Source: Clostridiales bacterium UBA735
GTDB lineage: Bacteria > Bacillota > Clostridia > Oscillospirales > Oscillospiraceae
DNA length: 10,527 nucleotides
Direction: 5' to 3'
Assembly: GCA_002298695.1 (NCBI GenBank)
Contig: DBLB01000069.1
Coordinates: 1 to 10,527 of the forward strand
Every line of letters starts with the position of its first letter. The first letter of the stretch is position 1. The translations under genes were made by a program, and so were the position numbers. The notes beneath the pieces were generated by a model that was not told where the DNA came from, made no database searches, and saw only the letters and a list, made by a program, of their open reading frames with translations. This document shows positions 1 to 5,734 of the stretch, in pieces.

Positions 1-113
1 ACACGCTGCGACCAGACGCTCAGCGAGCCGGTTTCCTCTGCGGCCGCTGTCACGGGCAGCAGCGTCAGCAGCAGGGTCAGCGCCAGCAGTGCGGTCAGAA
101 TCCGTTTTTTCAT
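1..113 (-). CDS. Exported protein, N-terminal fragment (signal peptide)
   Basis: Only the first 37 codons are in the window; the gene runs off the left edge. It starts with ATG at 113-111, preceded by a GGAGGG ribosome binding site (plus-strand 120-125) with 6-nt spacing. The translation begins MKKRILTALLALTLLL and continues TLLPVTAAAEETGS. That is a Sec signal peptide: a basic n-region (KKR), a leucine-rich hydrophobic core of about 15 residues, and a likely signal peptidase I site after the TAAA stretch, around residue 25. No lipobox cysteine is visible, so the product is probably secreted or wall-associated rather than a lipoprotein. The mature part (EETGSLSVWSQR) is too short to assign a family. 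It has its own promoter and is separated by a terminator from the operon upstream of it, so it is an independent unit. Confidence 0.8.
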   Translation of the reverse strand, partial: MKKRILTALLALTLLLTLLPVTAAAEETGSLSVWSQR

Positions 114-147
114 GGCAATCCCTCCGGAATTTTTTTCAGATAATTCC

Positions 148-175
148 ATTATAAGGAATACTCCGGGAAAATCAA
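148..175 (-). promoter_or_regulatory. Sigma-A-type promoter of the exported-protein gene
   Basis: Reading the minus strand, TTGATT (plus 170-175) and a perfect TATAAT (plus 148-153) are separated by 16 bp. The start codon lies about 35 bp downstream of the -10 element with a good ribosome binding site between. An inverted repeat, GGAATT (126-131) and AATTCC (142-147), covers the predicted transcription start and could be an operator; that role is a guess. Confidence 0.7.
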
Positions 176-183
176 GCCCTTGT

Positions 184-230
184 GAAAAAAAGCGGGCCGG
201 TGCGCCCCGTTTGGGGTGCACCGGCCCGCG
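184..230 (-). terminator. Intrinsic terminator of the lysR-corrinoid-activator-DUF2284 operon
   Basis: On the minus strand the 12-bp arm GCGGGCCGGTGC (plus 218-229) pairs perfectly with plus 192-203. Inside it are one mismatch and four more G-C pairs around an AAAC loop, and a seven-T tract follows (plus 184-191). It begins only a few bases after the DUF2284 stop codon, so it marks the end of the four-gene minus-strand operon. Confidence 0.93.
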
Positions 231-233
231 GCA

Positions 234-770
234 TTATTCGTGCCGGAACAGGACGCAGGCCGTATAGGCCAGCGTGCCGGCACCGTAATAGTAAGCCAGA
301 CCGCCTGCGGCGCAGGCCTCGCTGACGACCAGCCCGTAGGCCTCCATCGACGAACAGGCCCGCGACGGGAAGCGGCAGGGCTGCGGATGAGCGCATGTTT
401 TGCAGATGCGGCAGCCGCCGCTGCCGAGACAGAGCGCGTCCGGATCGGTTTTGCGCACGAGATCGGCAAATTTGTGGAACTGGTCGAGATGGCGCTGCTC
501 CAGCTCCATCATGCCCTCATAATCAAACGAATCCTCGAGCGTCCCCATCGTCTGTACCAGGATCCCGGAGGTGCAGCGCGCGATGCGCGCGCCGCACTCC
601 TCGAGCGTGCCGCACGCCGGCGGGCACGTCCAGTTCCGGTTATAGGCATGGCAGCGATCTGCGGCGCACATGGCCCGCACGTCCTCGCGCACGGTCAGCT
701 TCGCCGGGTCGACCGGCGCGGCCGCCGTGAAGCCCAGCGCAAGCGCCTGTTTTACCCAGTCCTCCATCAT
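234..770 (-). CDS. DUF2284 cysteine-rich metal-binding protein
   Basis: A 178-residue protein with 14 cysteines that matches the DUF2284 'predicted metal-binding protein' family. The N-terminal block C35-x4-C40 followed by W47-x-C49-P-P-x-C53 is characteristic. A second cluster, C120-x2-C123-x2-C126-x5-C132, is spaced like a ferredoxin-type 4Fe-4S site. No signal peptide or membrane segment is evident, so it is probably cytosolic. The function of the family is not established. The first ATG overlaps the stop codon of the activator gene (ATGA), and a second ATG follows at once. The AGGAGG at plus 775-780 sits 4 nt from the first and 7 nt from the second, so the true start may be Met2. It is the last gene before a strong terminator. 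Cotranscription with a corrinoid-protein activator suggests a role in electron delivery, metal handling or corrinoid supply for that system, which is an inference from context only. Confidence 0.85.
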   Translation of the reverse strand: MMEDWVKQALALGFTAAAPVDPAKLTVREDVRAMCAADRCHAYNRNWTCPPACGTLEECGARIARCTSGILVQTMGTLEDSFDYEGMMELEQRHLDQFHKFADLVRKTDPDALCLGSGGCRICKTCAHPQPCRFPSRACSSMEAYGLVVSEACAAGGLAYYYGAGTLAYTACVLFRHE

Positions 771-2272
771 TCTTCCTCCTCAAAGCTCAGGCAGTCAACA
801 TAGCAGTCCTGAAATTCCGGCATACTGGCCAGCTCGATGAACTCTGTTCCGGCTGCCAGTGCGCCGCTGTGCTCAAATTCGCTCCGCCGCAGGGCGCAGC
901 GCTGCGCACCCGCGCCCGCCGCGTTGCCGATGGGCACGATCTTTTCCCGCAGCACCGGCGGGATCATGCCGATGCCGCAGGCCGAGGCCGGACGCAGATA
1001 GCTGCCGAACGCGCCGGCCAGAAAGACCTGCCGGATGTCCTCCGCCTGAACGCCGAGCTTCTTCATCAGAAGCTCGATGCCTGCGCGGATGGCCGCCTTG
1101 GCCAGCTGAAGCTCGCGCACATCCTTCTGCGTGAGGCAGACGCCGTCTTCCAGCCGGACGGCCTTGAGCCCCTCGAACGTCTCCCAGCGCTCCGTCTGCC
1201 CGGCGTCCTCGTCCATGCGGCCGCTCTCTTCGACCATTTCCAGCTGAAGCAGCGCATAGACTGCGTCGAGCAGGCCGGAGCCGCAGATCCCCTTTGCCGC
1301 GCCGCCGCCGATGACGGAGCAGACGAGCTTTCTGTCCTCCACGTTCACATGGTCGATCGCGCCGGGCGCGCCGCGCATGCCGAAGCGGATCTTCGCGCCC
1401 TCGAACGCCGGGCCAGCCGCCGTCGAGCAGGCCACGCGCCGCGTGCGGTCGCCGAGGACCATTTCTCCGTTCGTGCCGATGTCGATCATCAGCGTCAGCC
1501 TGTCCAGCTGATCAAATTCCGTGGCCGCCATGCAGCCGACCGTGTCCGCGCCGACAAAGCCCGCAATATTCGGCAGCATCCGGATCTTCGCGCCCGGCGC
1601 AAGCGGCAGAATGCCTTCTGCAGGGATCTCCATCCGCTCGTAGACCTGCGGCATGTACGGCGGCACAGTCAGCGACGTGGGGTCGATGCCGAGGAACAGG
1701 TGATGCATGGCCGTGTTGCCCACGACGCAGGCCAGTCCGATCTGCGCCGGATCCAGCCCGGCCTTCGCCGCGGCCTCCTCCGTCAGCGAAGCCAGGCAGC
1801 GGCGGATGCAGTCGCGCAGCTCCGTCGTGCCGGGGTGATCGAGAATGTGCTGGATGCGGCTGATGACGTCGCCGCCGAATGCCGTCTGCGGATTCAGCGC
1901 GCTTGCCGTCGCCAGCAACGCCCCGTGCTTCCCGTCCAGCAGGTAGGCCACGACCGTGGTCGTGCCGATGTCGAACGCCAGCGCGTATTCCGCCTCGCCG
2001 TCCGGCTGTACCGCTGCGCCAATGCCCGTGGTCAGCACGCTGGTCTGTTCCTTCTGCGGCAGCTCGACCGTGCAGTCGCGCGTCACATGCGTCTGGCAGG
2101 CCAGCTGCGAAACGCCGTCTACGAGGCAGCGGCATTTGCCGCACGTCCCGCGCCCGCCGCACGGCGCGTCCGCCGGGACGCCCGCCGTCTGCAGCGCCTG
2201 CTGAATGGTCTGGCCCTCCTGCGCCGGAATGCTCCGTCCTTCCGGCATCAATGTGATCTGATATTGCTTCAT
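767..2272 (-). CDS. Reductive activator of corrinoid proteins (RACo/RamA-type, ASKHA domain)
   Basis: A 501-residue ATP-dependent activator expected to reduce inactive cob(II)alamin on corrinoid methyl carriers back to cob(I)alamin. The N-terminal domain (about 1-75) is a plant-type 2Fe-2S ferredoxin with C38-x5-C44-x2-C47 and C59. The rest is an ASKHA/DUF4445 domain: phosphate-1 loop FDIGTTTVVAYL (100-111), phosphate-2 loop MIDIGTNGEMVL (262-273), and adenosine-site glycines FLAGAFGSYL (417-426) and GNAAGAGAQ (449-457). It is shorter than the roughly 630-residue Carboxydothermus RACo, and only about 20 residues separate the ferredoxin from the ATPase part. It overlaps the upstream corrinoid-protein gene by 4 bp (ATGA) and has an AAGGAGG site 10 nt before its ATG, so the two are likely translationally coupled. 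Its partners are presumably the two corrinoid proteins in this window. The family assignment is firm; the exact partner is inferred. Confidence 0.93.
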   Translation of the reverse strand: MKQYQITLMPEGRSIPAQEGQTIQQALQTAGVPADAPCGGRGTCGKCRCLVDGVSQLACQTHVTRDCTVELPQKEQTSVLTTGIGAAVQPDGEAEYALAFDIGTTTVVAYLLDGKHGALLATASALNPQTAFGGDVISRIQHILDHPGTTELRDCIRRCLASLTEEAAAKAGLDPAQIGLACVVGNTAMHHLFLGIDPTSLTVPPYMPQVYERMEIPAEGILPLAPGAKIRMLPNIAGFVGADTVGCMAATEFDQLDRLTLMIDIGTNGEMVLGDRTRRVACSTAAGPAFEGAKIRFGMRGAPGAIDHVNVEDRKLVCSVIGGGAAKGICGSGLLDAVYALLQLEMVEESGRMDEDAGQTERWETFEGLKAVRLEDGVCLTQKDVRELQLAKAAIRAGIELLMKKLGVQAEDIRQVFLAGAFGSYLRPASACGIGMIPPVLREKIVPIGNAAGAGAQRCALRRSEFEHSGALAAGTEFIELASMPEFQDCYVDCLSFEEEE

Positions 2273-2919
2273 TCCGCTTTGCCTCCTTCCAGCATCCGGC
2301 GGATGGCTTCCGCCGCCTCAAACGCTGTTTCTGTATAGAGATCGGCTCCGATTTTCTTCGCAAATGCCGCCGTGATCGGCGCGCCGCCTACCAGGATCCG
2401 AATCCGGTTCGCTGCGCGGCAGCGCCGCAGGGCGCGGACTGTGTCGCGCATGGCGGGCATGGTCGTGGTCAGAAGGGCCGAAATGCCCACAAACGCCACA
2501 TCCTCGTCTTCCTCGGCCGCCTGCACGAACTGCTCTGCACAGACGTCCATTCCGAGGTCGATGACCTCGATGCCGAGATTTTCGATCGCCATGCGCACCA
2601 GATTTTTTCCGATGTCGTGCAGGTCGTTTTTCACCGTCCCGAGCACGACCTTCTGCCGCCAGCGCGGCCGGATCGGGCCGCAGACAGCAGTGAGCATCTG
2701 CTCGGTGCGCTTCATGGCGCGGGCTGCGCTGAGCATTTCCGGCAGGAAATATTCCTGTGAGGCAAATTTCCGCCCGACCTCATTCAATCCGGCCATCAGG
2801 CCGTCGCGTACAATGGTTTCTACGTCGTACCCCGCGTCCAGCAGCGCACGAACCTGTTTGAGCGCCTGCTCGCTCCGGCCGGTTTCCACATACAGTGCAA
2901 GCTGTTTCATCTGTTCCAT
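2269..2919 (-). CDS. Corrinoid (B12-binding) methyl carrier protein, copy 1
   Basis: A 216-residue protein of the MtaC/MtbC/MttC/MtqC family, which carries a methyl group on the cobalt of a bound corrinoid between two methyltransferases. Residues 1-85 form the helical cap domain (B12-binding type 2). Residues 90-212 form the Rossmann-like B12-binding domain. The base-off/His-on motif is D99-L-H101-D-I-G104, with H101 the lower cobalt ligand. The serine/leucine loop GISALLTTTM (145-154) and the double glycine G178-G179 are also present. It is clearly paralogous to the plus-strand corrinoid protein (4799-5434), sharing DLHDIGKNL, SALLTTTMPAM and VGGAPIT, but diverges in the cap and around residues 80-90. 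It lies 7 bp after lysR and overlaps the activator gene by 4 bp. A GAGG ribosome binding site is just upstream of the ATG. Its cognate substrate methyltransferase is not visible. Confidence 0.94.
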   Translation of the reverse strand: MEQMKQLALYVETGRSEQALKQVRALLDAGYDVETIVRDGLMAGLNEVGRKFASQEYFLPEMLSAARAMKRTEQMLTAVCGPIRPRWRQKVVLGTVKNDLHDIGKNLVRMAIENLGIEVIDLGMDVCAEQFVQAAEEDEDVAFVGISALLTTTMPAMRDTVRALRRCRAANRIRILVGGAPITAAFAKKIGADLYTETAFEAAEAIRRMLEGGKAE

Positions 2920-2926
2920 ACGGACC

Positions 2927-3781
2927 TCATTCCTCGTTCAGACCGTCGAGCACCTGCCGCTGCAGCTCATCCAGCAGCGTGTCGGCCAGCGCGCCCCCGC
3001 TGGGCGCTTTCTGCCGGGTGACATAGACAGACCAGCGCGGCGCGCCATCCAGCGGCCGCCAGAGCAGCTCCGGGTGCGTCCGCTGCGCCAGCAGCTGCGG
3101 CAGCAGCAGCACGCAGCGCCCCTCTGCTGTCAGCCGCATCAGCCGGTCGTAATCATAGCCGGTGTATTGAATTTTTACGCCGGGCTGCCATTCGCTCTCG
3201 GAGTGGGCGGCCAGCGTTATGTCGGACAGCGCCGTCAGCGGGATCTCATCCTGCTGCGCCAGCGGATGGTCTGCGCGCAGCAGCAGCCCCATCCGGCTGC
3301 GCGCCAGAATGGCGCTCTCGAGCGTCAGGTCGTCCATGCGCTGCTCACTCACCACGGCATCTACCTGGTGCTCCAGGATCAGGCTGCGGCACTGGGTATG
3401 GGGATACTCACTGTACTCCACTTCCGCATTTCTCTGCGTCTGGCCAAATTGCTGCAAACGCCGTTCGAACAGCGGCAGCGTCCCAACGGAAAACGCAAGC
3501 CGCAGCCGCTGGTGGTAACGGGAACCATATTCATGCATCTCCTGCTGGATCTGCTCGAATTCCCGGACCACACCGCGCACCCGGTCGTAAAACAGCACGC
3601 CCGCCGGGGTAAGGAACGCGCCGTTGGACTCACGCATGAACAACTCCACCTGCATCTCCTCTTCCAGCTGCGAAACTGCCTTGCTGATGGCCTGCCGGGA
3701 GAGATAAAGCACGTTCGCCGCATTGACAAAACTCCGCTGGTCGGCGACGGCGAGAAAATATTTCAACTGCCGAATCTCCAT
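2927..3781 (-). CDS. LysR-family transcriptional regulator
   Basis: A 284-residue LysR-type regulator. Residues 1-60 are the winged helix-turn-helix: it opens MEIRQLKYFLAVAD, has the recognition-helix region LSRQAISKAVSQLE (27-40), and the wing ends near LTPAG. Residues from about 90 to the end are the periplasmic-binding-protein-like effector domain. I place the start at 3781 because the family begins with this M-E-x-R-x-L-x-Y-F pattern, and because the only in-frame ATG upstream lies within the predicted -10 region. The AGGAGG (plus 3795-3800) is 13 nt from this ATG, a rather long spacing. The gene heads the operon containing the corrinoid protein, its activator and DUF2284, and is divergent from the methyltransferase operon. 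A palindrome between the two promoters is its probable binding site. Control of both arms in response to a methyl-donor-related effector is likely but inferred. Confidence 0.92.
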   Translation of the reverse strand: MEIRQLKYFLAVADQRSFVNAANVLYLSRQAISKAVSQLEEEMQVELFMRESNGAFLTPAGVLFYDRVRGVVREFEQIQQEMHEYGSRYHQRLRLAFSVGTLPLFERRLQQFGQTQRNAEVEYSEYPHTQCRSLILEHQVDAVVSEQRMDDLTLESAILARSRMGLLLRADHPLAQQDEIPLTALSDITLAAHSESEWQPGVKIQYTGYDYDRLMRLTAEGRCVLLLPQLLAQRTHPELLWRPLDGAPRWSVYVTRQKAPSGGALADTLLDELQRQVLDGLNEE

Positions 3782-3810
3782 TGCCGCACTTTTCCCTCCT
3801 TTTTTTCTAT

Positions 3811-3839
3811 ATTTTATCACATGTTTTTGCGAAAGACAA
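3811..3839 (-). promoter_or_regulatory. Promoter of the lysR-corrinoid-activator operon
   Basis: On the minus strand TTGTCT (plus 3834-3839) and TAAAAT (plus 3811-3816) are separated by 17 bp. A TG at the right distance upstream of the -10 makes it an extended -10 promoter. Transcription would start near 3804, giving a leader of about 23 nt that includes the AGGAGG of lysR. Confidence 0.65.
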
Positions 3840-3851
3840 CCATTGTTTACA

Positions 3852-3876
3852 GGGGTGCAACTTTTAGTTGCACCCC
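3852..3876. promoter_or_regulatory. Perfect palindrome between divergent promoters, candidate LysR operator
   Basis: GGGGTGCAACT (3852-3862) and AGTTGCACCCC (3866-3876) are perfect 11-bp arms around a TTT centre. The midpoint, 3864, is about 60 bp upstream of both predicted transcription starts (near 3804 on the minus strand and 3924 on the plus strand). That is the usual place for a LysR recognition site. It does not contain a strict centred T-N11-A box (the central 13 bases are C-N11-G); the nearest symmetric form is T-N15-A. It is unlikely to be a terminator, since nothing is transcribed into it and the T tract begins several bases after the stem. Confidence 0.65.
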
Positions 3877-3889
3877 CCGCAAATTTTTT

Positions 3890-3917
3890 TTGCTTTTTTT
3901 TGTCGACTTCTTATGAT
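3890..3917 (+). promoter_or_regulatory. Promoter of the methyltransferase-corrinoid protein operon
   Basis: TTGCTT (3890-3895) and TATGAT (3912-3917) are 16 bp apart, with T-rich tracts (3884-3891 and 3894-3901) around and upstream of the -35. An overlapping TATAGT at 3917-3922 is an alternative -10 but lacks a well-spaced -35. The -35 match is modest, which fits a promoter that needs an activator bound at the upstream palindrome. The methyltransferase ATG follows with a GGGGG-type ribosome binding site at 3940-3944. Confidence 0.55.
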
Positions 3918-3955
3918 ATAGTGAAAGCACAATCAAAAAGGGGGATTTCTGATCT

Positions 3956-4756
3956 ATGATCATTATCGGCGAAAAAATCAACGGTTCCATTCCTTCCGTT
4001 GCAAAAGCGATCGCAGAGCGCGACGAAGACTGGATCCGCAATCTGGCGAAACTCGAAACGGAAGCAGGCTCCGATTTCATCGACGTCTGCGCGTCCGTCA
4101 AGGACAACGAAGTCGAAACACTGCACTGGCTCATCGACCTTGTGCAGGAAGTTACCGACACACCCATCTGCATCGACAGCCCGAACCCCGCTTCCTGCGT
4201 GGCCGCCATGCAGTTCTGCAAGCGCCCGGGCCTGATCAACTCCGTCTCCATGGAAGGCGATAAGGTCGACATCATTTTCCCTGCCATCGCGAACACTGAC
4301 TGGCAGTGTATCGCGCTGCTGTGCGCAAAGGGCATCCCGTCCTCTGCCGAAGAGCGCCTTGAGGTCTTCGATCAGCTGATGGAGAAGGCCAAGGAATACA
4401 ACATCAAGCCCAGCCGTCTGCACATCGACCCGCTGGTGGAAATGCTCTGCACATCGGAAGACGGCATCAGCATGGTCATCGAGGTCATCAAGACCGTCAA
4501 GGAAAAGCAGCCCACCATCCACGTGACCGGTGCGGTCAGCAACATCTCCTTCAACCTGCCGGTGCGCCGTCTGCTGAACCAGGCGTTCCTCGTGCTGGCA
4601 ATGAATGCCGGCATGGACTCCGGCGTCATGGATCCGACCAACCGCGACCTGCTCGGCATGGTGTACGCCACCGAAGCAATGCTCGGTCTGGACGATTACT
4701 GCATGGAATATATCAGTGCTTACCGGGAAGGCAAATTCGGCCCGGTCAAAGCCTGA
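3956..4756 (+). CDS. Methyltetrahydrofolate:corrinoid protein methyltransferase (pterin-binding)
   Basis: A 266-residue TIM-barrel protein of the pterin-binding family (AcsE/MtgA/MtqA-like) that transfers a methyl group between a corrinoid protein and tetrahydrofolate in the cytosol. The start MIIIGEKINGS is the usual N-terminus of the family. Residues matching the pterin site of the Moorella MeTr enzyme are present: D74 in IDSPN, N95 in INS, D158 in HIDPL, and N196 in SNISFN. The length is close to the known enzymes (about 262). The gene is 42 bp upstream of a corrinoid-protein gene, its evident partner. The enzyme alone does not reveal the methyl donor. In acetogens the partner is the iron-sulfur corrinoid protein, but here it is a small MtqC-type carrier, which points to demethylation of a methylated amine, ether or similar compound. 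Codon choice looks optimised, suggesting strong expression. Confidence 0.92.
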   Translation: MIIIGEKINGSIPSVAKAIAERDEDWIRNLAKLETEAGSDFIDVCASVKDNEVETLHWLIDLVQEVTDTPICIDSPNPASCVAAMQFCKRPGLINSVSMEGDKVDIIFPAIANTDWQCIALLCAKGIPSSAEERLEVFDQLMEKAKEYNIKPSRLHIDPLVEMLCTSEDGISMVIEVIKTVKEKQPTIHVTGAVSNISFNLPVRRLLNQAFLVLAMNAGMDSGVMDPTNRDLLGMVYATEAMLGLDDYCMEYISAYREGKFGPVKA

Positions 4757-4798
4757 GATATTATAAAAAAACGACATCAATAACAGGGGGTTATACAA

Positions 4799-5434
4799 AT
4801 GTCAAAGATTGAAGAACTGGCTCACAATGTAGAAATCGGCAAGGCAAAACTGGTACCCGGCCTCGTGCAGGAATGCCTCGACGAGGGTGACGAACCCATC
4901 GATATCCTGAACAAAGGCATGATCGACGCCATGGCAGTCGTCGGCGAAAAGTTCAAGAACAACGAGATCTTTGTTCCCGAGATGCTCGTTGCCGCAAAGG
5001 CCATGAAGAAGGGCGTTGAGGTCCTGAAGCCCCATCTGAAGGGCGACAACACCGGCAGAATCGGCAAGATGGTCATGGGCACCGTTTACGGCGACCTGCA
5101 CGACATCGGCAAGAACCTCGTCATCATGATGATCGAGTCCACCGGCTACGAAGTCGTTGACCTGGGCATCGACGTTCCGGTTGAGAAGTTCGTCGAAGCT
5201 GCGAGCGATCCCGAAGTCACCGTTGTCGGCGTTTCCGCTCTGCTGACCACCACCATGCCCGCCATGCAGGAGACCGTCGCTGCACTGAACGCAATGCCGC
5301 GCCGCAAGGACTTCAAGGTCATGGTCGGCGGCGCTCCCATCACGCAGGAGTTCGCGACCGAGATCGGCGCTGACGTCTACACCGAGGACGCCGCTTCCGC
5401 CGGTCAGGCTGCCAAGGCGCTGGCCCAGCATTGA
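4799..5434 (+). CDS. Corrinoid (B12-binding) methyl carrier protein, copy 2
   Basis: A 211-residue MtaC/MttC/MtqC-type methyl carrier. The cap domain covers residues 1-85 and the B12-binding domain residues 89-210, with D99-L-H101-D-I-G104 (H101 as lower cobalt ligand), the loop GVSALLTTTM (144-153) and G177-G178. AGGGGG lies 8 nt before the ATG. It follows the methyltetrahydrofolate methyltransferase by 42 bp and is closed by a strong terminator, so the pair is a self-contained operon and these two proteins are the likely working couple. Base composition is less GC-extreme than the minus-strand paralogue, with many preferred-type codons (AAG, ATC, GTC, CTG), as expected for an abundant carrier. 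The protein is reduced by an ASKHA activator, presumably the one encoded at 767-2272. The donor-side methyltransferase is not in the window. Confidence 0.94.
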   Translation: MSKIEELAHNVEIGKAKLVPGLVQECLDEGDEPIDILNKGMIDAMAVVGEKFKNNEIFVPEMLVAAKAMKKGVEVLKPHLKGDNTGRIGKMVMGTVYGDLHDIGKNLVIMMIESTGYEVVDLGIDVPVEKFVEAASDPEVTVVGVSALLTTTMPAMQETVAALNAMPRRKDFKVMVGGAPITQEFATEIGADVYTEDAASAGQAAKALAQH

Positions 5435-5443
5435 TTTCTGCCT

Positions 5444-5491
5444 GCGAAGCTGCGGGTCCCACACCGATGCTTCGCATCTGAATTATGCGAA
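5444..5491 (+). other. Alternative hairpins in the 3' untranslated region
   Basis: GCGAAGC (5444-5450) can pair with GCTTCGC (5469-5475), while TTCGCAT (5471-5477) can instead pair with ATGCGAA (5485-5491). The two stems exclude each other. They lie between the corrinoid-protein stop codon and the terminator and may only be 3'-end structure. Confidence 0.35.
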
Positions 5492-5510
5492 TCCCATAGA
5501 TTTTCTTTCC

Positions 5511-5555
5511 AACACGAATCCCGGACATCTCAGGATGTCCGGGATTCGTGTTTTT
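5511..5555 (+). terminator. Strong intrinsic terminator of the methyltransferase operon
   Basis: An 18-bp perfect stem (5512-5529 with 5534-5551) with a four-base TCAG loop, extended by one A-T pair, runs into a five-T tract (5551-5555). On the opposite strand the stem is not followed by a T tract, so it works mainly in the plus direction. Confidence 0.95.
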
Positions 5556-5734
5556 GCACGCCGAAGTCTTTACGGCAACAGAGCACAATTGCGCCTTCGC
5601 ACTTCGACGGATCTTTTCCGCCAATCCTGCGGTTTGAAAAGTTTGAAATACATACAGTATTCCTGCGCTTTTCAAATCTTGGCTTGACGAAAAATCTCTC
5701 GCCGAATCTGCTTGCCGAATTGTGCGGTGCTGCC
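5556..5734. repeat. Intergenic stretch with nested inverted repeats
   Basis: No credible gene is present. Several inverted repeats are nested: CGAAGT (5562-5567) with ACTTCG (5601-5606); CCGC (5619-5622) with GCGG (5629-5632); GGTTTGAAAAG (5631-5641) with CTTTTCAAATC (5668-5678), which encloses ATAC/GTAT (5648-5651, 5657-5660). GCACAATT (5583-5590) and AATTGTGC (5718-5725) enclose most of them. This could be a dispersed intergenic repeat of the REP/MITE kind or a structured 3' untranslated region of the gene ending at 5735. No clear terminator for that gene is visible here. Confidence 0.4.

Noticed and set aside
869..2338. Long open frame on the plus strand opposite the corrinoid activator (489 codons)
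   Set aside because: It is an antisense shadow of a GC-rich gene: arginine/alanine-rich, with no domain, and no ribosome binding site, while the minus-strand frame is a clear RACo-type protein.
3782..3820. Earlier ATG for LysR, adding 13 residues
   Set aside because: It falls within the predicted promoter, upstream of the transcription start, and would place the AGGAGG inside the coding region.
3852..3900. Palindrome plus T tract read as an intrinsic terminator
   Set aside because: No transcript is expected to enter from the left on the plus strand, and the T tract begins about seven bases after the stem. Its position midway between divergent promoters suits an operator better.
2372..3916. 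Open frame of 514 codons on the plus strand opposite the corrinoid protein and lysR
   Set aside because: It runs across two well-recognised minus-strand genes and their promoter region, and has no recognisable domain.
3911..4798. Minus-strand open frame of 295 codons opposite the methyltransferase
   Set aside because: Its sequence is a histidine/aspartate-rich shadow of the MeTr gene, and the plus-strand frame is a recognised enzyme.
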